Source of the DNA: Hofstenia miamia
Taxonomy: Eukaryota; Xenacoelomorpha; Acoela
Direction of reading: 5' to 3'
DNA length: 64,000 bases
Assembly: GCA_004352715.1 (NCBI GenBank)
Contig: SCFE01000074.1
Location: forward strand, 1,917,923-1,981,922
Shown here piece after piece: positions 1 through 12,130 of the stretch. Each line of letters starts with the position of its first letter. Within the stretch, counting starts at the first letter, position 1. The notes beneath the pieces were generated by a model. That model was not told the DNA's origin, did no database searches, and saw only the letters and a list, made by a program, of their open reading frames with translations. The position numbers were made by a program, and so were the translations under genes.

Positions 1-659
1 AATTTCTAAGGATCATGATATCGCGTTTAGAAGTTGGTTTGGCAATCGACACTTGGTGAATGCCTCTAATAATGAGGAATGACTATTTGGCCCTTTTCAC
101 TAATTTTTGTAGCCATACAATCCATTCTGGAGAGGAAAACAAGAATACATGTACAGTACACCCTGCTTAATCAATCTTCGTTAGGACCACGCAATTTTGG
201 ATTCATTAACACTAGAACCGTGATTAATCTTTGAGAATAAATTTACATCTGTTTCAAATGCGAAAATTATGGAATAGAAACAAATTTCTACAAATACCAA
301 ACTGTAATGAGATTATCTACATAATTGTATGTACCTGCTAGTTGTATTGCTGAATGAATAATGAAACAAAGAAATGCTTAATGGTAATTTTGATATATCG
401 TAGATTTTCTAGTGCTATCTAATGGATTTAATAACTAAGAGAAAAATTACAAACACTAGAAAGGTATATCCATTGCTAAGCAATTTATAGAGATTTCAAC
501 AAATGTTCTGTTTTTGACAGATAATAAATTTATCAAGAATTACTTGCTTTGGGGGCACTTTCCAAAAATCAGGGCTGATGCTCTATTTGCAAGACCTATA
601 TTCCAATTGAAAAAGGCAATGTCGCATTTCCGCAGCTGTTGGAGGCTTAGGGTACTTAC
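1..659. other. Non-coding stretch, nothing recognised
   Basis: AT-rich sequence with stop codons in all frames beyond short chance ORFs. I see no repeat boundary, RNA gene or splice structure here, except that it lies downstream (minus strand) of the possible exon at 660-881. Confidence 0.5.
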
Positions 660-881
660 ATTTGCGTCACTATCTTCGTCAAGTTCGATTTCCTCTCGCT
701 TGCCATCCACAATGTCGTGGACCAGCTCATTAAACATGTCGTCTTCCGGAACTATAACATCACCAATCAATAGCCATCTATCAAGTTTATTTTCAGTCAA
801 TAGAGTAGAGTGATGGTAAATTCGGTTCTTCATTGACCAGCCCCTTCCCCCAAGCAGTAGATCCGGCCTTGATTTAACCAT
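660..881 (-). CDS. Possible exon of an unrecognised protein
   Basis: The minus strand is open here and richer in G+C than its surroundings. The translation begins MVKSRPDLLLGGRGW and ends in an acidic run (EIELDEDSDAN). It ends at a good splice donor: GTAAGT follows the AAT codon, at 654-659. An in-frame stop lies shortly upstream of the ATG, and an AG preceding it (attag) could be an acceptor. I do not recognise the protein. The acidic tail would fit many proteins, including the C-terminal region of DDE transposases. No neighbouring exon was found, so this may be a lone exon, a transposon remnant or a chance ORF. Confidence 0.3.
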
Positions 882-3007
882 TTTTGATGTTGGTCCAAGA
901 AACTAATTCCAAGCACACTGGATCATATACATGGCCTGAAACAAATTCAACCTCAGTATAATCTATGATATCGCAATTACAATAAGTTTGGCAATTCAAT
1001 ACATAATTCGGTCATTCTCTTCTTAGAAAAATTGGATTTATTATTAGGGGTATTGCATTTATTAACAGATGAGTTTTCAATGTAGAAATCAATTTCAGAC
1101 TAATTTGGATGTATTAAAGAGTGATTTATTATATTTACTGTACTATAAAGCGTCAACTTTATTACCTTAGTAAGGAAAATACAGTCTGTTGAAATTGTAG
1201 AGAATTTGGTTGCTTAGACACCATTCAGCTGATGATAGTCAAACTGAAACTAATAGAGATCTCAATTAATTAAAGTTGAATTACTGATTTAATTTTTTTG
1301 TTTAACAGTGTTTCTTGGTGTAAACTGAATAGAAGGGTGTGTGTAAGGATTTTATGACCAGTATGTGGTCCCAACATTTTTGGTTTAAAATAGGACTACA
1401 CCACTGCGCAAAATGCAAACATTAATTCAAAATGTCTGTGTTTCAATCTTTATCACATTTTTATTTTAATACAAATTTAGAATATGTATTTTATAGTATA
1501 TATTTACCTTAAAAATATAAATTATCTTTTCATGCATTTAAATTGTCAAAAACAACATAAATCCAAGTTTCATGTTTTTCTTGTAAAATATAATATAGGT
1601 GACTTTTTAAATCATAACATACAACATTCTTGTCAGAAAACATTAAATTTTACCCTAAGAAAAACCATGATGATTATTATCAGAACCTATCTGATGTCTT
1701 TGGGAATGTCATAAGCTTGCCATTTCCTCTAATTTGCTTCAATAGAAGGCGCGTGGCAATTATAAATAGTACAGTTAATTTCAATATATTAAATTTTTTA
1801 AGACTAGTTTTTAGCTATTCCGGATATATTTATATTAGGAAAAAAGAGATAGACAACATTTTGTCCTATTTTTTATGAAAATTTTACTACGTTATTCTTA
1901 TTAAGTACTATACATAGACTTAGTAATCTTAATAATAAACAGTCTTAAAATTACTAAGATTATTCTTTAAAGTGATATTTAGTAAACTTACTAAAAAATA
2001 ATTTTAGGATTATTAAGATTGTTGTAGAATGCTAGGGCTTAGTAAGTTGAATAAGTTTGTTATAGTATGAGCTAAAAATAGCATTATTTTTCAATCTGGG
2101 TGGGCTTAAAAGTATTCAAAAGCACCAGCAAAAGATGCGTACTACTGTTGAAAAGTGGGAATAGTGTCATATGAAAAAATCAATTTTACATAAAAACTAG
2201 ACGTGAGGGAAAAAATTAAGTTGAGAATCGATGTTGCAACGGTAAAATGCATCCCTTCTATCTCACAGCTCCTCTGTAACAAAAACCATGTTGCATAGTG
2301 TATATATATATATATATATATATATTTACGCATACACTAAATCAATCATAAAGATCAATTGTATATTAGTAATTTTTTAAATATTTTAGAATCACTAAAA
2401 ATGCTATTCCTGCAGAATCAATTAACATGGCAACCAGACCTATTTTGCCATTAATCAGCAGCTCTGAGATTTTCGCCTTCATAATAGAAGATGTTCTGGC
2501 CAGTTATTCCCTTAAGCTTTTAATTTAAATTATTTTTTAGGTATAAGTCACTCTTCACAAGGCGACATTTTCCACATTTATGTTTTTCTAAATAATGCTT
2601 GAATTTTGTTTAATGGTGAAAATATGTTTATATTAATGTACTTTATTAAAAATTGTTTGAATTTTAAAAATTTCTTGAAAATATTTTGCACTACATTTGT
2701 TCGATTTCATTATATAATACATTTAAATGTTTAAATATTAATTTCACTGAAATCCACTTTTTATTAAGTAACAAATTCCTTTTTGCACAATTTTGAACAA
2801 TCTTATTCAACATGATTGAGAAATATTGAAAGCCTTTGATGTTGAACATCTAAAGGTTTGTGCGCACTCCTGTAATTATCATATTTTTTGCTAAGCTATA
2901 TTTCTGTGGATTCTTATGCCTGAATGCATGCAAAAATTGTAATTCGTCTTCAATTGAAAATCCAACTTTTTGTAAAAAACTTTCAAATTCTTTCTATCCC
3001 TAATGAT
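882..3007. other. Non-coding stretch with a TA microsatellite and a short palindromic patch
   Basis: No gene found. A (TA)n run lies at about 2300-2324. Between 1915 and 2050 the motif CTTAGTAA and its complement TTACTAAG recur several times in both directions, which suggests a small decayed inverted-repeat element. Its ends and target duplication could not be placed. Confidence 0.45.
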
Positions 3008-3247
3008 CAGTGGTGTACCCAGGGGGACATGGTGGAATGTCCCCCCGTCAGGTTTCCAAATTTAATTTTAACTGGATAAATCAAAAATTTTTTGTAAAAA
3101 ATTGAAAAATTTAAAATCTAGGAGCGTGAAATGCATTTTTTAGGGTCTATTTTCTCAATATTTTCAAAAATTTTCGCGGGGCTTTGCCCCGCATTAGGGA
3201 ATAACAATGATTTCCCCCCTGTCAGAAAATCCTGGGGTACGCCCCTG
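3008..3247. mobile_element. hAT-type MITE, family A, copy 1
   Basis: A 240-base element whose ends are inverted: the left end starts CAGTGGTGTACCCAGG and the complement of the right end starts CAGGGGCGTACCCCAGG. It is flanked by a perfect 8-base direct repeat CTAATGAT (3000-3007 and 3248-3255). Eight-base target duplications with CAG-starting inverted ends are the signature of hAT elements. There is no coding capacity, so it depends on a transposase elsewhere. A second copy in the opposite orientation lies at 3686-3862. Confidence 0.88.
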
Positions 3248-3255
3248 CTAATGAT

Positions 3256-3677
3256 CAGATAATCAGTCGCCCTAATCAAGGTTTACGTAATAACAGGTCA
3301 TCACAAGGATAATTATCGGAGGCTTAAATTATCAGGTTCTAATTTCCGCTGCTAGTTGGCGCATGGAATCCCCACTATTACATAAATCTTGCCATAATCC
3401 TCCGTGTTTAGTTTATGGACAGCCCACTGGAAAATATACTAGCGCATAGCTAGCGATTGTCTAGCATACACGCTAGTGCTTTTTGGACGTTTGTTTATGC
3501 TAGCGATGCTAGTGTTTTTTTCACTTACATTATGCATTTTGTTGTTTTATGCGAATCTGAAATAAAATATGTCAATGCAAGGTATATAATAAGATTTCTT
3601 GCATATCTACTTGTTAGAAAGCGATCGCAATTTCATCTACAATCAAGAGAACACTGTGGTCATCATTCAAAGTAGGC
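3256..3677. other. Spacer between two hAT MITE copies
   Basis: No gene or repeat boundary recognised. Short repeats of the word GCTAG occur around 3440-3515 without a clear period. Confidence 0.4.
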
Positions 3678-3685
3678 AGTATTTT

Positions 3686-3862
3686 CAGAGGCGTACCCAG
3701 GATTTTCTGACGGGGGGGACATCATTGTTATTCCCTAATGCGGAGCGAAGTCCCACGAAAATTTTTGAAAATATTGAGAAAATAAACCCTAAAAAATGCA
3801 TTTCAAGATCCTAGATTTTAAATTTTTCAATTTCCGCCATGTACCCCCTGGGTACGCCACTG
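3686..3862. mobile_element. hAT-type MITE, family A, copy 2 (inverted, internally deleted)
   Basis: A 177-base relative of the element at 3008-3247, in the opposite orientation. It begins CAGAGGCGTACCCAGG and ends CCTGGGTACGCCACTG. A perfect 8-base target duplication AGTATTTT flanks it (3678-3685 and 3863-3870). It is shorter than copy 1 through internal loss. The different duplication shows that it is an independent insertion and not part of a local inversion. Confidence 0.88.
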
Positions 3863-3870
3863 AGTATTTT

Positions 3871-5160
3871 AACGACAACAATCGTAAATGGTACGAATTT
3901 ATAAAAGGGTGCTATTGTTTATTATAAATTACAAGTTGTTAATCCTGTGTTTTTGAAAATGTCGACTGGAGCTTTGGAGCAATTTCTGGAAGATATTTAG
4001 TTCTATATGCATTTACCTACCACTTTTAAATCGTCCAACTTCACGAGACGTTATAAGTTTATATTCCAAAGATGACGTTCATCAAGATGATTGTACTTGA
4101 TCATTCGACGTGATCATTAAAAGATACCAAGTGCAATAACTCTACAGTGGATAAACTCAACAGTAAGTATCTGTTGCATTGTGCTCAACGATTTTTAGGG
4201 AAGGAACAATGTCAGCACTCAATGAGAATACTCTGTTGTTGTCCAGAACCGAAAACGTCCACACTTTGTTTTAAGATGTCCAAAAGTGATGTAAGATAGT
4301 CAATCTAAAAGCTTTAATATGCATTACACAAATTTAAAGATGTATTCAGATGTATTCTTGAAATGTACTCCTTGGTTCAATAGAAATAGCCCAATTTTCA
4401 TTACTAAATGTATTCTCTAAGCAACAGATCTCCACTCTGGTTTCTTGGCATAACACAATCATGGGATACTGCATTTGAAGATTGTTTCAATTTCATTTCA
4501 CGAGTTGGATTGTGTTTTTATAGCACTTTTTTGATAAATCATTGTTATAATTGTTTAGTAGGCTTTAAAAGCAATGCCATTAATTATTTGTGCAAGAATT
4601 TGATATAATGAAGTGCAAAATTCTCAAATCTGGTGTTGTTTAAATCAATAATCCGAAATTATGTAAAATTTTTTTTTAGCAATTTTTGTAACTTTATTAC
4701 AAAACCTTCTCGGAATATTCATATAAATATAGTTTTCCATTACTACTTTATCAATCTATGCATAAAGTTAACAAAAAACATTAATTATGACATTAAATGA
4801 TAGATAACATCATTAAATTAAATTGAGATTTACGCCTCTGATAATTTTAGATATTAAAGCTTGCCATGATCTGTTATTATGTATACCTTGCCCTAATGAA
4901 CATTGACTTAGCAATTAATCTAAAAAATTTTGCTTTGCAGAGAAAAATAGCGTGAACACCGTGCATGCACACTGTGCAAAAGTTAGAATTCTAGCAAAGA
5001 CGCACTTGGACTTGACGAAATTCTCTATCTTACAGTGCTTTCAGCTATTAAATGTCTTTATTAGTTCGTGAATTGTAAGCATTTAAATATTTTTTGAGGA
5101 AGTAATCACAGGTTGCAAGAAATTTCTAGTGAAAATAGGCCTAATAATGCAAATTTTCTA
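3871..5160. other. Non-coding stretch, nothing recognised
   Basis: AT-rich, with only short chance ORFs. No repeat ends, RNA genes or exon structure seen. Confidence 0.45.
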
Positions 5161-5164
5161 TGGT

Positions 5165-5364
5165 GATATATATATATATATATACTATNNNNNNNNNNNN
5201 NNNNNNNNNNNNNNNNNNNNNNNNNNNNNNNNNNNNNNNNNNNNNNNNNNNNNNNNNNNNNNNNNNNNNNNNNNNNNNNNNNNNNNNNNNNNNNNNNNNN
5301 NNNNNNNNNNNNNNNNNNNNNNNNNNNNNNNNNNNNNNNNNNNNNNNNNNNNNNNNNNNNNNNN

Positions 5365-5394
<30 letters not shown>
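5165..5394. repeat. TA microsatellite interrupted by assembly gap
   Basis: (TA)n sequence lies on both sides of an N run at 5189-5364. The gap is most simply a microsatellite that could not be assembled. ORFs translated as Tyr-Ile runs across it are artefacts. Confidence 0.9.
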
Positions 5395-5396
<2 letters not shown>

Positions 5397-5456
5397 CAAA
5401 TCCATACAAAAGTAGAGGGTGCATGTCATTAAAAAACCAAAAATATACATAAAGTT

Positions 5457-5462
5457 TTTATT
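5457..5462 (-). promoter_or_regulatory. Candidate poly(A) signal of the DEG/ENaC gene
   Basis: AATAAA on the minus strand, about 240 bases downstream of the channel gene's stop codon. It is placed plausibly for the 3' end of that gene, but the motif is common in AT-rich DNA. Confidence 0.35.
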
Positions 5463-5701
5463 TCAATACATTGACACATACATTACAATAATATTTTAGC
5501 ATACTTGAAGCAAATCTTAGAATGTGTATTTTCAAAAGCTTAGCACAAAGATCTATGAAATAGTCATACTTTGAAAGTTTTCAGCATTTCAGTCTTTTAA
5601 ATATACTAAGTAAAATGCAAGCTGTGTGGAGATAATTTGAATAGAAGTTCATTGAAATCAAAACTTGGGTTATATAAAGTATTAATAAAATGTATTTTAG
5701 T

Positions 5702-8021
5702 TCATTGATGGATTGCCTTTGAAATGAAGTGGAAAATAAGATGAAATACTATCATAAATACTTGAGAAAATGTTAAAATAGACCAACCAACAAACATGCC
5801 AATATTGCCAGCAAAAGCTGACAAAAGTTGTTTAGAAGAGTAGGCTGAATGCTCAATAAATGTCTCATCTTTCGTATCTTCAAAGTAAATTTGAATTTTT
5901 GCAAAACTTTTGTTAATTTCTATAAGAAGTTGGTCCTCAGTAATTTTTCCTTGAAAAAATTCTTTTAGCAATTCAATTATAAATATCTTTGGCTTAGTAC
6001 TATAAGAGACTAAAACTTCATGAATAAAATAATACATAGATTGCTTATTTAGGAAATTGCCATATGTAGTTTTCACTTGATATTGTTCTTCAAGACATGA
6101 TTTAGGACAGTTGCAAAGTTTCTTTAAGTTTGAAGTGAAGGTTTTAACAACTCTAGATTTACATCTCCACTGCAATTCATTATCGGGATTACACATTGGG
6201 AAGGGAATATTGGGATTGCCATTATCATCATAAAAAATATTAAAATATGTGTCAGTACAATTACAAGCATTTCGCAAATATTTATGCAAACAGTATTGCC
6301 AACAGACATCTTGATTGTACCTCGGCCAATCTCTGAGTAGATCTTCATATTTAGAATTATTAGAGATTAAGAATTCATAGAATTTCTTACTTTGAAAACC
6401 TAATTCCACTGCCAGCTTCATTTCATCCAGTGGCTCCCAATTAGGAAAGTGATGAACACATGGTGCATTTGCTGATTCTCTTTTAAATGTTTGCTTTCTT
6501 AAAGAAATTCTGGTCATCATTCCTGATTTAATCAATATTCCCTGCCTCTCTGGAAGTGGATAAGATTCCATAGAATTGATTGTGACACTGATGCCACCAC
6601 CATTTTCGTGAAATGCAATATTATCATTCTCAAAAATAATGAGATTGAGCAGAATCAATACCAGCATTAATTCCAGACAAAAACGTTTTTATATCATCCC
6701 TTTTTGTAATTATATAACATTTTCCCAATTTAGAATTTAGAAATTGTTTATTCGAAATTCCAGTTATTCTGTATAGATGAGAATCAAGTATAAAATTTTG
6801 AAATGATGGGCCGAAAGTATATGGAATAATAGGATGAATTGGTATCACATATTTAGTGTAATGAATAAAAGAATATGGAAGATCAAGCTTATAAAATTTC
6901 TTCAGTCTTATATCAAACAGATTATAGTCACGTTCTTCAAACAAATGTGAGTGAGTTTTCTGAATTTCTGAGGTTGCAGTGGTGTCATCAATTGCTTGAA
7001 ATGTAAATGCAAAAGAATTCTCAACTGACACAGAACGGAATGTGATGTTCACTGGAGCTTTCAAATATCTTACATCTGGGCTAAGTAAGTCATAAAATGT
7101 AATTTCTTGTCTATAATTTTCTACATAATTTCCACTTGAATCCTTAATTGTAACATAATTAGCACGGCGCCTCATATTGAAATGCGTAAAGTTGATCTTA
7201 ACGTATGCAGTATTTGAGTCATTAACATATATTATATAAGAAATGTGAATTTGTTTTAATTTCTCTCTGTTGTCTAACACTACTTCTTGTTCACTATCAT
7301 TAGCTTTGTAAAAAATTTCTTTGAACTCATACTTACAGTATTCTTCATCTTCAAGAAATTGACATTCTATATGTTCATCACAAAATTTTGCACATTTCCA
7401 TGGTGTATAGGGACATTGCTCATAGTTCCATTCAGACATACACTTTCTATCTGAGTGCTTCTCATTATAATTATGGCGTTTTGGGTAGCATAGCTGTTCA
7501 TCACTTGCATCAGTACAATCAATATCGTCATCACAAAACCAGTCATTAGGAATGCACTGAGTGTGATCCTCACAAGGCCTATAAAAGTTTTCACAACTGA
7601 AATTTGTTTTTTTGAGATTAAGATCCTCTTTATTAAACTGCAAAAGGTTTTTGACTGTCTGCTTTTGATATTCATCCGTTCTTGTGAACTCAAAAATTTG
7701 AGAAAATTTAACACCTTCTACATTAGCCTTATCAAACATTCCTCCAGGACAAATGGTAATCTGAGGCATATCTAATTGACCATGTTCATTTACTACTACT
7801 GAAAAAATGTCACCTTTTGCATGATATTTATCATAAAGTGGTTTGAATTTAATTCCAAAAACGGTTAAGCTACCAACATAAATGCAAATCCAAATTATAG
7901 AAAGAAATATGTTTGATGCATTAATAACTTCTGGAAAAAACCACTCAATAATCTTCTTGAGATCCTTGACTAAATTACTGCTTATCCGAACCATTTGATT
8001 GGTTGCTAAAAAAATGATCAT
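5702..8021 (-). CDS. DEG/ENaC-type sodium channel with LDLa and CUB-like modules; frameshift near 6655
   Basis: Amiloride-sensitive (DEG/ENaC/ASIC) cation channel subunit of the plasma membrane, read in two overlapping frames: 8021-6630 (463 codons) and 6667-5702. In the first part, TM1 lies at about residues 36-57, followed by PQITICPGG, the usual start of the ectodomain. A textbook LDLa module follows at about 143-178 with six Cys and the acidic calcium motif ending SDE. A divergent second module (about 194-229) lacks the usual Trp before the fourth Cys. A cysteine-free CUB-like stretch follows (about 250-343). The second part holds the paired CNC/CPKSC cysteines, then TM2 with GWS in place of the G-x-S selectivity filter. 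The His-Gly gating motif expected before TM1 is not visible. The frames cross near 6655, so the copy is either a pseudogene or carries a base error. A T-rich tract ending in AG just inside the ORF start (near 8007) suggests that the true first exon lies upstream. Confidence 0.85.
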
Positions 8022-8885
8022 TGAAAATATGTCAACAACTCAAGAGAAAAATTTTAATTATTAAATACAATTTACTTTACATTTTTTCTTTAATACCTTA
8101 AAGGTGAAATAGAAGATAAACTGTCTATTGATTTTGACAGACTAAAGGAACATGCAAATAAGTTCAAATTTTTTAATGCAGTTGACTTCAATACATCTGT
8201 ACTGTTAAATTATGCAATTGTTTTTTGGATATAATATCAATTTTTAAATTGTCAATAATAGAATATGTCATAAAATATTACTTCTATGTAGAATTTGGTG
8301 ACTAATATTTAGAGCCTTATTATTTGCAGATTGGAATGACTGGCATTGGGCAAGCTAGTTTGAAATTAAAACCCAATTGGAAATGCATATATATAGTATT
8401 TACAAGTAACTTTCTTGATGTATTTGCCAATTTTATATGCAAATATTAATGTTCAGAATGTTTAGAGGAAGTGTTGAATTTTTACCAAAATATTTCTCCT
8501 TTTAAGAGATTTTAAGTGCATCACTTGGAATTAATAAAGTATATAATTACTGATATATTTTCAGCTGCTATGCAATTGAAAATATTCAATGGTGGCTGCA
8601 TGTGAAATCTATCAGTGCATACATGGTTGTTGAAATAATCTCTAATTTTAATTATATTCTGAAAATCTAAAAATTTTTCATTTAAATCTTTATAGAAGCA
8701 TATATCATTCAAAGGCAGAGTTCACATTTTGGTAATATACCTGAAAATCATTTTTGAAATTTTTTAAAAATATATATCAATAGCATATCTATAGATAATT
8801 TTATCAAGTACCTAGTTCTGAATTTGCAAAATTTGCCACATTATATTTGCTGATTTGTAATATTTTGTCCATTACTGATGATCTT
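8022..8885. other. Upstream region of the channel gene, no exon identified
   Basis: AT-rich. It should contain the first exon or promoter of the minus-strand channel gene, but I could not find a convincing start exon with a matching donor. The short ORF at 8521-8712 has no supporting signals. Confidence 0.35.
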
Positions 8886-9062
8886 ATTCACTTGAAGCAC
8901 TTTTCTTAAGTTTGTGAATGTGTTTATCTAATGTGAAAATGTTTTAACACTATTTACTGTTATCCAAGCTAATTTCATCACATATTTAAGGAAAGACAAC
9001 TGCAAAATCTAATAAAGTTTTCAAATTTATGGGGAATTATTTTTAAAAAACTTCAACTGCTT
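8886..9062. mobile_element. Fragment of the Tc1-family element (5' end region)
   Basis: This stretch is clearly similar, at roughly nine bases in ten by eye, to 15549-15716, which covers the start codon region and 5' untranslated part of the Tc1-like element further right. It starts at CTTGAAGCACTTTTC and the similarity ends at AAAAAACTTCAAC. No transposase body is left. It is either a solo fragment after internal deletion or a separate short repeat shared by both places. Confidence 0.65.
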
Positions 9063-11289
9063 ACCAAAAGTGTTTACTAAAAAGTTTATGGATATATATA
9101 TATATGGCAAATTAAAATTGTCACAATGTTATGAATTAAATAATACTGTTAATATTCTACAAAAATATTTGCAACTTTAGAAAAACCTCAAATTCAATAA
9201 GAATATTATTTTAACACTTATTCTGGATATCATAGATTGATGCAAACAAGAAGTTTATTAAAATCTTCCATTTTATGGAAATTGAAAAATGCAATTTTCA
9301 TAAAAAACATCATTGTTTTCAATTTGCTTTTTTAGATTTCATTCACATAAACCGACATTGTCAGAATAGTCAGTTTTATTAATCAATCATATGGCTAGAA
9401 AATTTTTAATAGAACAACTTTTAATTAAATTCTTAGAGATAATTTTATAGGATAAATGAATGCATTCTAGTATCAATTTGTAGTAAGTAAACTATGTATG
9501 CTAAAAATTTTTTTCAAATGGATAATTATCTAAATTTAAATATATATATATATATAAATATATATATATGTATATATAAATTCATATGAAAAATCAACTT
9601 GGCTTGTTTATAATTAGGAGGGGTATTAGCAAATTTAGCCATTTAGTTTTCTAATAAAATGCATTTGCAATTAGACATATGCTTAGATTGCCTTCCATAA
9701 AATAGTTTGAATTTATATTATGCTACAGCCAATCATAATAGCTCATAAAATTTTCTACAAGTAATTGTATTGTTTTAAACTCAAATTTATAAGGACGAAT
9801 TTTTTATCTTATCAATGAATTTATCAATGCATTTCTCAAGAGCCATTAGAAGCAGAAAATGATTAAACTTAAATGTAGAAGAGTTTCATAAATAAATTTA
9901 AAACTTTGCTTCAATAGGATAAAATTAAAACTGAATTTTGTCAGATGACACCACTAAGCAACTAAAGTTGGTGCTATTTTAGAGAGCAGATTCTGTTATT
10001 GCATGACTGCATTTTCCTCTGCAAATCTGAGTGCATTTGCCATTTTGAAAAGTTTCTCATGGCAAAATTTTTATTAGTAAATGATTAATGTTAGGATAAT
10101 GAAAGCAATCATGAATAGCGCTGTCAAAAATAGAATTCAATAATGTGCTTCCGTTGCATGCCATTTTTGTGGTTTTATGCTTACAAACAAAACAATATAT
10201 TGTTGTAGAACAATGTTGCCCCAGCGCGCATTAATGTAAAATCACTTGCAATTCAAAATTATTTTTTACATGCTGTGTGCATTCTTAATTAATTAGCATT
10301 GTTGCTTTGTTTATGCGTGCTTACAACAAGCATTGTGAAATAATTATGAGTTAGAGGTCTGTGGCACTGTTACGCTGCAGTTCCGTTCAGTGTACCGATT
10401 CCATTGGTACAGTACTAGACTAAAAAAACCTTTATTTTTATTCAGAACTTTGTGACCGGAATTATTGATTAATCATTACCTATGTTATTACTCTTGCACT
10501 AATTTCACAAATGAACTTGTTTTTATTTAACAAGTGGTAAAAACTTTGATTTTGGCGTAGATTTTGACCTATTTTACTGGAGAATGTCACCTTATCTCAA
10601 TTTTGCATAAGTTGATTGTCAACTCAAGGCTATGAGACTATCTCACAGCGAACATTTAGCGCTGTTGGGCTATCCATAACTAATCTTGACCATGTTAATG
10701 AACGTTTGCTTTTGTGAAATTAAAAGATGATTCTCAGTTTCTTGTTATATTTTATTTTTAATCTTTTAAGTTACCGGTTTATGTTTTTGAGAAATGCATG
10801 GATTACCTTGTGTATTTTATTTGTGGTACTATACCGTGGAACCAAATGGTAATGGCAATAGGATTTACAGTACTGATGCTATGAAATTTTGACCGAAGCA
10901 GTTCAAAGAGTTCTACAGAAATTTATTGCGAACACTTTTTATTACTAAATTCCCAATATCTTTTTGAATAGCTATGCCATAAATATGTGACACAGAAAAC
11001 AATCACTATTTTTTGATATTCATCTTATATATAAATAAATATTTATATCTCTCGCTAGATGTTATTTTAAACTTCCTCATGACCGCGTTTGCAAACATAA
11101 ATCCTTGAAATTTCGTGGGGTGGTGGCTCTTTATACACCCACTCCATACTAAATTTATTTCAGTTCAAATGAATATAGTGGGAGCAATGGCCAAAAATAG
11201 GTATTTTGATGGAAAGGTGTGTCACGCTAAATGCCTTAGAAATTGAGGACGGTTTTCCGCCAAATGGAAAGTCTTTTGCATTTTTCATA
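9063..11289. other. Non-coding stretch with small TA tracts
   Basis: No gene seen. TA microsatellites lie at about 9093-9105 and 9539-9580. A less AT-rich patch at 10330-10440 and another at 11060-11280 look different from the background and may be relics of elements, but I could not find their ends. Confidence 0.4.
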
Positions 11290-11300
11290 GCTAAAATAGG

Positions 11301-11319
11301 GATATATATATATATTTAC

Positions 11320-11350
<31 letters not shown>

Positions 11351-11408
11351 NNNNNNNNNNNNNNNNNNNNNNNNNNNNNNNNNNNNNNNNNNNNNNNNNN
11401 NNNNTCTT

Positions 11409-11441
<33 letters not shown>
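11301..11441. repeat. TA microsatellite with assembly gap
   Basis: (TA)n on both sides of the 54-base N run at 11351-11404, as at 5165-5394. The ORFs that cross it are artefacts. Confidence 0.88.
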
Positions 11442-11443
<2 letters not shown>

Positions 11444-12121
11444 AAAGAATTGTCGAACATTGATTGTATATTGCACGCACAGTAAAACAATTGAACGAGA
11501 GCAATTATAATGAATTAAAATATTCTTAATGTAAAATGCTTTTTATATGTTCAAGCCATACTATGTGGTTTATATTCTTAAGCCAATCACATGTACATTT
11601 TTTTTCAATAACAAATATCAGCTAAAGCAGCATAATCAAAGTTCTCAATTTTTGAAAATGATGACAAACGTAGCTTAGAGTAATTTGTCAAATCATCTCT
11701 TTGATAAATGCGTTATATTAAACTAGGAAGTTCTCAATACATCAAAAGATTGCAATACATTGAAATATTATATTATTGTTGTAATATATATTTTGCTGTT
11801 ATTGCCATTTTAATTTACAATAAGGGTACACATAAAGTCAAATGTTGTTCCGGTCAAATCAAATTTTTTGAAAAACTTTGTTTACAACATAATAAGTATA
11901 ATTTGCATAATATTTATGAGATTAAAAAGAATCCAACTATAGTTTAGCTTGTGTATTCTAATATTTCTGCACATTTGCAAAATTTGAAGACTCGCATCTT
12001 GGCAATTAACTTAGATATATATTCTGGGATAAAACAAAATCTTTTGGAGCAGTTTATTAGAAAAAAATCCTCATTGTTTAAGGTTAAGATCTAAACAAAC
12101 AGCGACTAACATGTTAATATT
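11442..12121. other. Non-coding stretch, nothing recognised
   Basis: AT-rich with one short ORF (11708-11947) of low-complexity composition and no splice or homology support. Confidence 0.4.
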
Positions 12122-12130
12122 AAAATTATA

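Noticed and set aside
5106-5452. ORFs on both strands translating to Tyr-Ile runs
   Set aside because: They are TA microsatellite plus N gap, with no coding content. The same holds for 11206-11504 and 59657-60830.
10330-10900. Less AT-rich patches that might be an element
   Set aside because: No inverted ends, duplication or coding found.
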